Part shown: one piece after another, positions 1 to 6,268 of the stretch
How the letters are laid out: each line of letters starts with the position of its first letter
How positions within the stretch are numbered: position 1 is the first letter of the stretch
Source: CAYNYM01 sp049366815
GTDB taxonomy: Bacteria; Desulfobacterota; DSM-4660; Desulfatiglandales; HGW-15
NCBI GenBank assembly: GCA_049366815.1
Contig: JBMNCO010000105.1
Span: 1 to 7,531, forward strand
Reading direction: 5' to 3'
DNA length: 7,531 nucleotides
Program-made: the position numbers and the translations under genes
Notes under the pieces: model-generated
Seen by the model: only the letters and a program-made list of their open reading frames with translations
What the model was told of the DNA's origin: nothing
The model's database searches: none

Positions 1-40
1 CATGCATGTCGGTGTTCCGCCCCTTCCAAAAGACGAGATA

Positions 41-1330
41 TCAGCCCAGAACGGGCAAAATCACGCCGCCGGCCGGAACGATATGGACATCCGGGCGGGG
101 ACAGAAACGTTCGCTCATTTTGAAGGCGCTTTCAGGGTCTTTGGCATAATGGAACCCCGCACGTTCAACCGTCTCTCCAGGGATGTCTTCAGTGACGAGA
201 ATGATCCTGAATTGATCCTGAGCCGTCAGAAGCATCCCCAGTGCCATATTGATTTCAGGCACGGCCTTTTCGCTGATCCCGCGATTTCGATCAAAATGGT
301 CGATCACCGCCGCCCCAAGGTTCGGTCCGTGTTTCCGGCGGAAGTCCTCACCGGCCTCAATGAGGATATCGGGGAAGGTTGAGGTGAAATCGGCAAAAAG
401 TATGATGCAGCCGCCTCTCTTCGTGACCATGGCGGCCGGAGCGAGGGGTTTCAAGATCTGCGAGCCTTCGGAATAGGGGAAAGCCGTGATGAGGGTAAGA
501 TCCGCCTGCTTTTCAAACTGTTTGGAGATGATTCCCCTGCAGATCTCGATGCCCGCAAGATGGGCGTCTATCGGATCGCCGCTCACCAGGTCATAGAGCC
601 CGTCATTGTGGTCCAGAATACTGTTTACAATAAAATCGAGACCGGCTGCCCTTGTGACAGCGCAGATTTCTTGATAGAAGGCGTTCCCTTCGACCCGCCC
701 CACGCTCAAGCCGTCCCGAAAGCTGTACTTCAGATGGTGGGCAAGGATGGAATCGAAATCCGCAACGCCGGGAAAGAGGATTTTTCCCCCTCCGCCGAAT
801 CCGTTCATGGGATGGGGAAAGATGGAGCCCACACCGATTTTAAAGGATGCCTCCTGCACCTTTCGATTGATTTTTACCTCCAGCCCCGTTTTCAATCTCC
901 CCACGGAAACAAGATCCGGCGCCCGGCAGTCGTGATTGACGAATTCATAGCGTCTTGCCGCCTCCTCCCCGTAGATGTCCACGATTTCACGGTCTGTCAA
1001 TTTCCGGTGCGTGCCCAGGGCGATCACCACGGTCGTATTGCGATGAGGGACCCCCGCGGCCTCAAGCTCTTCCAATACGGCCCGTAAAACCAGCTTCTTT
1101 GGGGAGGCGCGGGTCAGGTCTTCAATAATAACGGCGACCCTGTCGGAGGAAGAGACTCGATCCCTCAGGGGTTTGGATCGGACAGGATTTTTCAGAGCGC
1201 GCCGTGTCAGGGTCTCCACATCTCTCTTTCCGGGGCGATCCTCAAAGGCTGCGAAGGTCAGCAATTTCCAGTGGGAGGGAAGATCAATGGGCATTTTTTG
1301 ACGGCGGTACCGAACAAAGACGTCCTTCAT
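41..1330 (-). CDS. LarA-family (nickel-pincer nucleotide) lactate racemase-like protein
   Basis: A 429-residue protein of the LarA/DUF2088 family, whose founding member racemises lactate with a covalently bound nickel-pincer nucleotide. Numbering from the ATG at 1330, the family's functional residues appear in order: D71 and R74 in EDLTRASP, H108 in GTHRKL, H173 in FPHPMNG, K183 in GGGGKILFPG (the lysine that carries the cofactor in LarA), H198/H199, and Q291/K294 in SQILKP. These positions nearly coincide with those of Lactobacillus LarA. A longer reading from a TTG at 1345 would translate the Shine-Dalgarno GGAGGAGG itself. The ATG lies 5 nt after that site and forms ATGA with the aroE stop, so I chose it. 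Translational coupling to aroE is likely. The substrate cannot be read from sequence: family members act on lactate, malate and other 2-hydroxyacids. No larB, larC or larE cofactor genes are in this window. Confidence 0.88.
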   Translation of the reverse strand: MKDVFVRYRRQKMPIDLPSHWKLLTFAAFEDRPGKRDVETLTRRALKNPVRSKPLRDRVSSSDRVAVIIEDLTRASPKKLVLRAVLEELEAAGVPHRNTTVVIALGTHRKLTDREIVDIYGEEAARRYEFVNHDCRAPDLVSVGRLKTGLEVKINRKVQEASFKIGVGSIFPHPMNGFGGGGKILFPGVADFDSILAHHLKYSFRDGLSVGRVEGNAFYQEICAVTRAAGLDFIVNSILDHNDGLYDLVSGDPIDAHLAGIEICRGIISKQFEKQADLTLITAFPYSEGSQILKPLAPAAMVTKRGGCIILFADFTSTFPDILIEAGEDFRRKHGPNLGAAVIDHFDRNRGISEKAVPEINMALGMLLTAQDQFRIILVTEDIPGETVERAGFHYAKDPESAFKMSERFCPRPDVHIVPAGGVILPVLG

Positions 1331-2181
1331 TTTTTCCTCCTCCAATCATTCCGTTCATTTTTCACATGCAACCGAGAGAACAAGATCTTCTGCATCATGT
1401 CTATGGGAGCCTCCCGACCCGTCCACAACTCAAACTGCGCCGCTCCCTGATACAGCAGCATGGACAGGCCGTTGACCGTCTTGCATCCGGCCTCTTCAGC
1501 TTCCCGCAGCAACCGCGTCCGCAGCGGGGAGTAAACAATATCCATCACGGCCGGGATGCCCTTCAGGAAAGTGTGCGGCACGGGCGTTGCCTCCACCTCC
1601 GGCGCCATGCCGACGGAAGTTGCATTCACCAAGGCATCAATCCTTAGGTTCCGGATTTCTGATAAAGGAGCGCACCTGCAATCCAGATCCCGGGCCAATT
1701 TTTCGCCCCGGTCACGGGTGCGGTTGGCCACGATCACATGCGAACCCTTCTCCTTGAGACCGAAACCAACGGCCCGAGCCGCTCCACCCGCGCCAAGCAC
1801 AAGCACAGTGCTTCCGGGGAGCCGTGCGACCGCATGCAACGCGCGAACGGCCCCCATCCAGTCGGTATTATAGCCGCGGATATGTGATCCGTCCAAGACC
1901 AGCGTATTGACGGCACCGATCTTTTCAGCCAGGGGGTCGATGGAGTCAAGGCAGGACATAACCGTCTGCTTGTAAGGAATCGTAACGCTGACGCCTCGGA
2001 CCCCGACGGCCCGAAAGCCGTCCAGCGCCCGGGCCACATCATGCACCTTGAAAGGAATATAGATTTTGTTCAATCCGAGTGCCTGGAAAGCCGCATTGTG
2101 CATGGGCGGGCTCAGGCTGTGGGAGACGGGCCTTCCCATGATGCCGTATATTTCCGTTTCGCCGTTGATCTGCAAGTTCAC
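1327..2181 (-). CDS. aroE: Shikimate dehydrogenase (NADP+)
   Basis: Reduces 3-dehydroshikimate to shikimate with NADPH in the cytoplasm, the fourth step of chorismate synthesis. The sequence has the full AroE pattern: SHSLSP at 20-25 (shikimate binding), the catalytic lysine K71 in TIPYK, GAVNTL with N92, the NTD motif with D107, the Rossmann glycine loop GAGGAARA at 130-137, NRTRDR at 153-158 (typical NADP(H)-selective arginines), NATSVGM, and NGLSMLLYQGAAQFELWTG with Q245. At 284 residues it is of ordinary length. The start is uncertain: the GTG used here directly abuts a GGGG run with no spacer. The TTG two codons further in (at 2175) has AGGGGG about 5 nt upstream and may be the real start. 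The stop overlaps the ATG of the LarA-like gene (ATGA at 1327-1330). Its pathway partner aroQ is divergent. Confidence 0.95.
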   Translation of the reverse strand: MNLQINGETEIYGIMGRPVSHSLSPPMHNAAFQALGLNKIYIPFKVHDVARALDGFRAVGVRGVSVTIPYKQTVMSCLDSIDPLAEKIGAVNTLVLDGSHIRGYNTDWMGAVRALHAVARLPGSTVLVLGAGGAARAVGFGLKEKGSHVIVANRTRDRGEKLARDLDCRCAPLSEIRNLRIDALVNATSVGMAPEVEATPVPHTFLKGIPAVMDIVYSPLRTRLLREAEEAGCKTVNGLSMLLYQGAAQFELWTGREAPIDMMQKILFSRLHVKNERNDWRRKK

Positions 2182-2271
2182 CCCCTGTATGGATGGATTG
2201 GGATTTTTCCCAGACCGCCTGATTTGAAAAAACGCCCCTTAATGAAACGGCGGCGGGCAATGAAAAACATA

Positions 2272-2299
2272 TTGACAAAGTTTTCCTGAAAAAAATAAT
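2272..2299 (+). promoter_or_regulatory. Predicted sigma-70 promoter of aroQ
   Basis: TTGACA at 2272-2277 is a perfect -35 box. It is followed after 16 bp by AATAAT at 2294-2299, five of six matches to the -10 consensus. Transcription would start near 2306 and leave an untranslated leader of about 85 nt before aroQ. Seen in sequence only. I could not find an equally good promoter for the divergent aroE. Confidence 0.6.
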
Positions 2300-2322
2300 G
2301 TTCATAATAAAGCATGATTTTA

Positions 2323-2363
2323 CTGGCTTGAACACCATTCGTCCCAGAAAAAATTCAAGCCGG
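2323..2363 (+). promoter_or_regulatory. Inverted repeat in the aroQ leader
   Basis: GGCTTGAA at 2325-2332 is exactly complementary to TTCAAGCC at 2354-2361. One G·T pair and one C-G pair extend the stem to 10 bp (2323-2332 with 2354-2363), around a 21-nt loop. It sits between the predicted aroQ start of transcription and the aroQ ribosome-binding site (AGGGG at 2382-2386). It could be a protein-binding operator shared with divergent aroE or an RNA hairpin in the leader. No known riboswitch or regulator motif was recognised. Confidence 0.45.
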
Positions 2364-2391
2364 ATTATCATGAAAGCCGCCAGGGGAAACG

Positions 2392-2835
2392 ATGAAAAAG
2401 GTATTGATTCTTCATGGGGTGAACCTGAACATGTTGGGGAAACGTGATCCCGCCCAGTATGGCACGGCCACCTTGACTGAAATCAATGTGGAGATCGGGG
2501 CATTGGCCGAGGAACTCGGCCTGGCGATTGAATGTTTCCAAACCAACCATGAAGGGGAGTTCGTGGAGAAAATCCACGGGGCACAGGAAGAGGGCGTTGA
2601 CGCCGTGATCATCAATGCCGGCGCATGGACCCATTACAGTTACGCCATCATGGACGCCCTGGGTATTCTGGAAGGACCGATCATTGAAGTCCATATGTCT
2701 CACATCAACGCCCGCGAGCCTTTCAGACAACAATCAGTCATTGCGCCGCTGGCCAGGGGGCAGATATCCGGATTCGGTGTAAACAGTTACCTCTTGGGTC
2801 TCAGGGCGGCATGGGAACTGATCAAAAACAAATAA
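2392..2835 (+). CDS. aroQ: Type II 3-dehydroquinate dehydratase
   Basis: Dehydrates 3-dehydroquinate to 3-dehydroshikimate, the third shikimate-pathway step, as a small flavodoxin-like protein that forms dodecamers in this family. At 147 residues it has the usual length. Conserved elements are HGVNLNMLGKRDPAQYG at 8-24 with N11, R18 and the active-site Y23, NHEGE at 52-56, INAGAWTHYS at 74-83, and EVHMSHINAREPFR at 99-112 with the catalytic H101. V10 replaces the more common proline of HGPNLN, a variant I associate with Deltaproteobacteria. AGGGG five bases upstream of the ATG is a good ribosome-binding site. It is divergent from aroE across 210 bp and makes the substrate of AroE. Confidence 0.96.
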   Translation: MKKVLILHGVNLNMLGKRDPAQYGTATLTEINVEIGALAEELGLAIECFQTNHEGEFVEKIHGAQEEGVDAVIINAGAWTHYSYAIMDALGILEGPIIEVHMSHINAREPFRQQSVIAPLARGQISGFGVNSYLLGLRAAWELIKNK

Positions 2836-2877
2836 ATGCAGAAAAGATTCAAGGTCTTTTGTCTTTAAAAAGGGATG

Positions 2878-2907
2878 CCCATCGCCCAGGCCTGATGGGA
2901 CGGTTTT
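2878..2907 (+). terminator. Probable terminator after aroQ, possibly bidirectional
   Basis: CCCATC (2878-2883) pairs with GATGGG (2894-2899) around a 10-nt GC-rich loop that contains AGGCCT. A TTTTT run follows at 2903-2907. It lies between the convergent ends of aroQ and the TIM-family gene. Read on the minus strand, the same stem is followed about 8 nt later by another T5 run, so it may stop transcripts from both sides. Confidence 0.55.
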
Positions 2908-2930
2908 TAGTGGACTGAACGTAATCATTC

Positions 2931-3620
2931 TCAAGGCGCACAGCTTTTACAGATGCTGAAAAACGCATCGGGTGAAAGACTTGCCGATCCCACCATGAGT
3001 CCATCCACCCCTGCAAGCCTTATCAAACTTCCGGCATTATCCGGATTTGTCGAGCCCCCGTAGAGAACGGGTTTTCCCGGGGCGATTGTCTGGATTTCCT
3101 CTATGGCCTCCATGATCTTTTCAGGAGATTGCGGCATATCCCTGCCGGCGGCCTGAACAGGTCCATAGCCGATAATCAGGTCACCCACATTTTCTTCATC
3201 AAGTGCCGCCAGCTGTGCGGCGGCATAGGGACTGTCCACGCAAAGGATGGGCGTGATCCCGGCGGCTGCGGCCTCACTCACCTTATTGGCAATGTCCTGG
3301 TTGGTCTCGTGAAAATATCGCCGCCGCTCCGAATGACCGACAACGGCATAGGAAACCATGTCCCGAACCATTACGGCCGCCACCGCACCTGTATATTCCC
3401 CCAGGGGGAAGGGAGACAGGTCCTGAACCGCCAGTGAGACTCGGGCATCCCCATGCTGCTGCAGCAGATGCCACAACGGTGCGAGGTAGACAACGGGCGG
3501 GGCAACGATCACCTTCACCTGCGGATCAGCACGGTAAACACGCAGAAATTTTTGAAACCAGTCTTCCGCCTGGTCCAGGGTCTTGTGCGACTTCCAATTA
3601 GCCAGGACATATCTTGTCAT
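2931..3620 (-). CDS. Triosephosphate isomerase-family protein lacking the catalytic glutamate
   Basis: A 229-residue TIM-barrel protein, shorter than usual bacterial TpiA (about 250). Conserved TIM elements are ANWK with N8 and K10, AQDLSPFPLGEYTGAV in the place of the AQN...G.YTGE block, GHSERRRYFHE with H96 and E98, ANKVSEAAAAGITPILCV, YGGSTNPDN at 187-195, and VGSASL at 210-215 (phosphate site). The block normally reading YEPVWAIGTG is YGPVQAAGRD at 152-161, so the catalytic glutamate is G153 (codon GGA, 3162-3164). The loop-6 lid is altered at several further positions. K10 and H96 remain. Normal isomerase activity is therefore doubtful. It may be a divergent paralogue acting on another phosphorylated substrate or with a non-catalytic role. 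The ATG has only a weak ribosome-binding site. It follows the RutB-like gene on the same strand, with repeat copy A between them. Confidence 0.82.
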   Translation of the reverse strand: MTRYVLANWKSHKTLDQAEDWFQKFLRVYRADPQVKVIVAPPVVYLAPLWHLLQQHGDARVSLAVQDLSPFPLGEYTGAVAAVMVRDMVSYAVVGHSERRRYFHETNQDIANKVSEAAAAGITPILCVDSPYAAAQLAALDEENVGDLIIGYGPVQAAGRDMPQSPEKIMEAIEEIQTIAPGKPVLYGGSTNPDNAGSLIRLAGVDGLMVGSASLSPDAFFSICKSCAP

Positions 3621-3676
3621 AAATGCACCGTAAACCCGGTCTGATTTTCACCTGTTATTTTCCCACTTCCGATCCG

Positions 3677-3762
3677 TCGGCATTCAGCCTCATGCCTTGT
3701 CTTTGCATAGCCTTTACTGATACCTGATCGCTGACGGCTGTCAGCGCGAATCCGGGAATGCC
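3677..3762 (-). repeat. Dispersed repeat, copy A
   Basis: This 86-bp element matches 6921-7013 in the same orientation. From 3688 to 3762 it agrees with 6939-7013 at 70 of 75 bases. The outer part differs by a 7-nt insertion in copy B after CATTCAGC. It contains four heptamer units (3716-3743: ACTGATA, CCTGATC, GCTGACG, GCTGTCA) and a perfect 7-bp hairpin (3729-3735 with 3740-3746, loop GGCT). The hairpin overlaps the stop codon of the RutB-like gene, whose last six codons (AFPDSR) lie inside the repeat. No open reading frame of its own. Confidence 0.85.
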
Positions 3763-4418
3763 TCCAGAAGGCGCCTGGAATCTGTAACCCATCCAAAGTT
3801 GGAGATCATATTGGAGACAGTGGCCTCCTGCGTAATCTTCGGGCCCAGGGGGGTCACGGCATCCGAGACGAGGATCGGGAAATAGTCCAGAAAAAAGGCA
3901 TGTCTTATGGTCGACTCAACACAGATATTTGTTGCGGTACCGATGAAGATAAGATACCGAACCCCATGCTTCTTCAAAATGCCGTCCAGATCGGTGCCGA
4001 TAAAGGCGTCATACTTTTGCTTTCTGACAATGATATCTCCGGGAACGGGTCTCAGATCTTCGACAATCTCAGCCCCCCAGGAGCCTTCCAGATAGAACTT
4101 GTTTTTTAGATCCGGGTACTCCTTGAGCAGACGCATAGCGCGTGACTTTTGAAAATAGGGAGAATCCGACTCTGACGGCTCCGGTCTATAGATCATCTGT
4201 ATGTAGACGACCTTGACTCCCGCCGCCCGTGCTTTGTGGATGATTTCTTTGCAGGGCTGGATCAGTCCTGCATTCTCCGTCAGGTCGTGACCCACAAAAT
4301 CCAGATAGCCGCCCGCCTTGAAAAAGGCATTCTGCATGTCGATGACCAGCAGCGCGGATCTTGTGGTCTCAATCGTTATGGGTTCGGGATCGGTCTCCAC
4401 GGTAAACCACGTTTTCAT
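3741..4418 (-). CDS. Isochorismatase-family cysteine hydrolase, RutB-like
   Basis: A 225-residue cysteine amidohydrolase with the family's Asp-Lys-Cys triad: D27 in VIDMQNAF, K133 in VRKQKYDAF, and C166 in GTATNICVESTIRHAFF, including the cis-peptide region before the cysteine. GGYLDFVGHDLTENAG (36-51) and the C-terminal FFLDYFPILVSDAVTPLGP...NFGWVTD are closest, by eye, to RutB. RutB hydrolyses (peroxy)ureidoacrylate in pyrimidine breakdown, so an amide or carbamoyl substrate is likely. The rest of a rut operon is absent, and biuret- or N-carbamoyl-type hydrolysis is equally possible. GGGAG eight bases before the ATG is a good ribosome-binding site. The last six residues come from repeat copy A. 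It lies downstream of the flavin reductase gene, separated by 235 bp, and upstream of the TIM-family gene. Confidence 0.88.
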   Translation of the reverse strand: MKTWFTVETDPEPITIETTRSALLVIDMQNAFFKAGGYLDFVGHDLTENAGLIQPCKEIIHKARAAGVKVVYIQMIYRPEPSESDSPYFQKSRAMRLLKEYPDLKNKFYLEGSWGAEIVEDLRPVPGDIIVRKQKYDAFIGTDLDGILKKHGVRYLIFIGTATNICVESTIRHAFFLDYFPILVSDAVTPLGPKITQEATVSNMISNFGWVTDSRRLLEAFPDSR

Positions 4419-4653
4419 GTCTTTTTCTCCCGGGATCAGCTCTCAGATCTGGAGGAATGTCAGCGCATAGGACACATCGAGGAAAGAGCAAAGGCCGATT
4501 GTTTTGACGTTGGTCTGAAAGGCGGCCTCATCAAAGGTTATTTCAACCCACAAACTTCATAAGGACTATTCAAGTCCAAAAGTATTTAAATCCTTCGCCT
4601 GAGTCAAGAGTGATTCATCCCGGTTTTCCTGAAACGTATCTTTTATGAGATCA
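4419..4653. other. Intergenic region between the RutB-like and flavin reductase genes
   Basis: These 235 bp hold no gene I can support. The minus strand has one short frame, 4553 down to 4443, of 36 codons from a TTG without a ribosome-binding site. Its protein-like ending (DEAAFQTNVKTIG through LTFLQI) could be the remnant of a lost gene or chance. A small hairpin, GGACT/AGTCC (4563-4567 with 4573-4577, loop ATTCA), lies mid-region. No convincing promoter was found for the RutB-like gene. Confidence 0.4.
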
Positions 4654-5127
4654 TCACGCCTTTCCCAGGTAGCAACCCTCGTAATCCAACGTACAAAGGG
4701 GTGTTTTTTCCGCATTGAATACGGCGTTGACCACATCCCCGACAAAGAGCGTATGGTTACCCGGCGCCAGGCTTTGGGTGATACGGCACTCCATGCAGCC
4801 GATGCAGTCTGCCAGGATCGGGCATCCGGTCACGCCGTCCTTCCATGCTATGGACCCGAATTTTGCCCCGGCGTCCGGGCCTTTGAAACGGGCCAAAAGA
4901 TCCTTTTGCTCCCTGGCGAGGATATGAAGGGCGAAATGCCCGCTTTTCATGAGCAACTCGTGAGAGTAGCGGTTGGGGTGAATCGCCACAATGCATTGCG
5001 GCGGGTCGTAGGAGACCTGGCTCACCCAGGAGGCGATCATGCCGTTGATGGTGTTTTCAAACCGTGTGGTAAGGACGTAAATCCCATAGGTCATGTGGGC
5101 CATATTCTTCAAAATCGTCTCTTTCAT
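4654..5127 (-). CDS. Flavin reductase-like FMN-binding split-barrel protein
   Basis: A 157-residue protein of the flavin reductase-like domain family, which binds FMN and passes electrons from NAD(P)H or partner proteins. Characteristic blocks are TYGIYVLTT (13-21), NGMIASWVSQVSYDPP (28-43, the flavin-phosphate region), CIVAIHPNRYSHELLMKSG, FALHIL (65-70), FKGPDAGAKFG (81-91), GNHTLFVGDV (123-131) and the final PLCTLDYEGCYLGKA. The NGMIASWVSQVS version resembles flavin domains of anaerobic bacteria rather than RutF. It is rich in cysteine: C102 precedes a CxxCxxC run at C108, C111 and C114, where homologues usually have a non-cysteine stretch. GAGGAG six bases before the ATG is a strong ribosome-binding site and overlaps the end of the HAO-like pseudogene, 10 nt upstream. 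The two were probably one operon, so it may have served nitrogen-oxide chemistry. The physiological partner is unknown. Confidence 0.85.
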   Translation of the reverse strand: MKETILKNMAHMTYGIYVLTTRFENTINGMIASWVSQVSYDPPQCIVAIHPNRYSHELLMKSGHFALHILAREQKDLLARFKGPDAGAKFGSIAWKDGVTGCPILADCIGCMECRITQSLAPGNHTLFVGDVVNAVFNAEKTPLCTLDYEGCYLGKA

Positions 5128-5137
5128 GATCTACTCC

Positions 5138-5761
5138 TCATCTTTGAATCCAATTGTAGAAGTGTTTGCCCACCTCATAGGTGCCGTGCCAGTGGGTGAA
5201 ATCCGGCCCCATCATGGATGCGCCGTGGCGCAGTCGCCGCCCCTCGTGGTGCCATAGCTCAAACCAGAGAAAGTCTATCTTGTCGGCGAAGGCCGCCGGC
5301 TTCAACAGAGGCCTGGCCAGGTTGTAGAGGGCAAGGCCGGGCTCCGCAAACCTGTCATGGTAGAGCTTGATGACCTCGTCCTACTGAATGTAGAAATTTG
5401 TCACCCATTGCTGCTGGTGGCACGACATGCATACATCCTGCATGTTAGATCGCCGAACCCGCCATGACAGGTCCTTCCCCGGCAGACCGAGACTTGCGTC
5501 CGCGACTTCCGGTCTGAGCGAGATCGCCGGCCGGTTGTTCCAGGAAATGCGGGTGCCGATGTCATGGGTGAGACGCCGGGTCGCGGTTGCGGACATATGG
5601 CAGGTCGCGCAGGCCGGAGCGGCCCAGTAATGCACGCCCAAAACCCACTGGGGCGAGTCCATGTTCATTTTGTCGATCTGCGACCGGAAGACAATCCCGT
5701 GCTTGGATTCGTTGTAGATCTCGAGTTGGGGATGATCGGGACCGCTCCAGTATTCTCCCAA
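5138..5761 (-). pseudogene. Degraded hydroxylamine oxidoreductase-like multihaem cytochrome c
   Basis: The reading frame from 5761 to 5138 encodes the C-terminal part of an octahaem HAO/nitrite-reductase-type cytochrome: GPDHPQLEIYNESKHG, haem motifs CATCH and CMSCH, LTHDIGTR, then RHGASMMGPDFTHWHGTYEVGKHFY near the end. Two lesions are visible. A TAG at 5381-5383 interrupts the frame after VTNFYIQ, and the same frame resumes as DEVIKLYHDRFAEPG to the natural-looking TGA at 5138-5140. The 5' half is missing: upstream of the TTG at 5761 the frame meets a TAG within about 50 bp. There is no signal peptide and none of the N-terminal haem motifs expected of this family. The family acts in the periplasm on hydroxylamine, nitrite or NO. 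A functional product is unlikely. An assembly error could explain the amber codon but not the truncation. Confidence 0.82.
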
Positions 5762-5766
5762 ACAAG

Positions 5767-5795
5767 TTGATATTATTCCAAATCGATACTAAAAT
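5767..5795 (+). promoter_or_regulatory. Predicted sigma-70 promoter of the DUF488-hemerythrin pair
   Basis: TTGATA (5767-5772) and TAAAAT (5790-5795) each match the consensus at five of six positions and are separated by 17 bp. Transcription would begin near 5802, about 33 nt before the DUF488 start codon. It abuts the truncated 5' edge of the HAO-like pseudogene, which points away from it. Confidence 0.62.
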
Positions 5796-5834
5796 CTAGG
5801 AAAAGGATTCCCCGATCACGGCGGAGGCCGGGCG

Positions 5835-6209
5835 ATGATTCAGACAAAGCGGGTCTATGACCCGATCGAAAATGATGACGGAATCCGGGTCCTCGTGGAC
5901 CGTGTGTGGCCGCGCGGCATGACGAAAGATCGGCTGAAAGCGGATCTTTGGTTGAAGGATGCAGCGCCAAGCACGGCGCTTCGAAAGTGGTTCGGGCATG
6001 AGCGTTCGCGGTGGGAGGAGTTCAAGAGCCGCTATTTTTCCGAGCTCAAAGAAAAACCCCAGGTGGAAAGAACACTCCTTGAACTCTCGACAAAAAAGCG
6101 GGTTACCCTTCTTTTTTCCGCTCGAGATACGAAGTGCAATCAGGCCATAGCCCTCAAGGAGTATCTGGCTTCGATCGCTGAGAGGGGCGGTGTGCCTCCG
6201 GCGCCGTAG
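5835..6209 (+). CDS. DUF488 family protein (YeaO-like)
   Basis: A 124-residue protein of the DUF488 family, the usual size for YeaO-type members, whose biochemical function is not established. It shows the family's blocks: KRVYDP (5-10), RVLVDRVWPRG (18-28), DLWLKDAAPST (37-47), LRKWFGHE (49-56) with RWEEF following, the strand VTLLFSARD (90-98), and N102 with ALKEYL. C101 stands where many relatives have histidine. GGAGG seven bases before the ATG is a strong ribosome-binding site, and a good promoter lies just upstream. The hemerythrin gene follows 59 bp later on the same strand without an evident terminator, so the two are probably cotranscribed. A role in stress response is only suggested by that neighbour. 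Confidence 0.9.
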   Translation: MIQTKRVYDPIENDDGIRVLVDRVWPRGMTKDRLKADLWLKDAAPSTALRKWFGHERSRWEEFKSRYFSELKEKPQVERTLLELSTKKRVTLLFSARDTKCNQAIALKEYLASIAERGGVPPAP

Positions 6210-6268
6210 GCTCGCAACAGAGACCGCTGTCTTAAAGGGCGCGAAAAGCTGAATCCATGGAGGTTTCA

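Noticed and set aside
1..7. Possible start (ATG at 7-5, minus strand) of a further gene after the LarA-like gene
   Set aside because: A purine-rich stretch precedes it, but only two or three codons would be inside the window, so nothing can be verified.
560..1087. 175-codon plus-strand frame inside the LarA-like gene
   Set aside because: It is antisense to a well-supported gene with conserved catalytic residues and has no family features of its own.
2279..2340. Possible aroE promoter on the minus strand (TTCAAG, 17 bp, TATTAT)
   Set aside because: The -35 half matches the consensus at only three of six positions, too weak to list.
2041..2391. Small frames on both strands in the aroE-aroQ divergent region
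   Set aside because: They overlap the aroE start or the promoter region and show no protein-like pattern.
4443..4553. Short minus-strand frame of 36 codons between the flavin reductase and RutB-like genes
   Set aside because: TTG start without a ribosome-binding site, no recognisable motif and very short. It may be a gene remnant but cannot be supported as a gene.
4645..5199. 184-codon plus-strand frame opposite the flavin reductase
   Set aside because: Antisense shadow. The minus-strand protein has clear family motifs and a strong ribosome-binding site.
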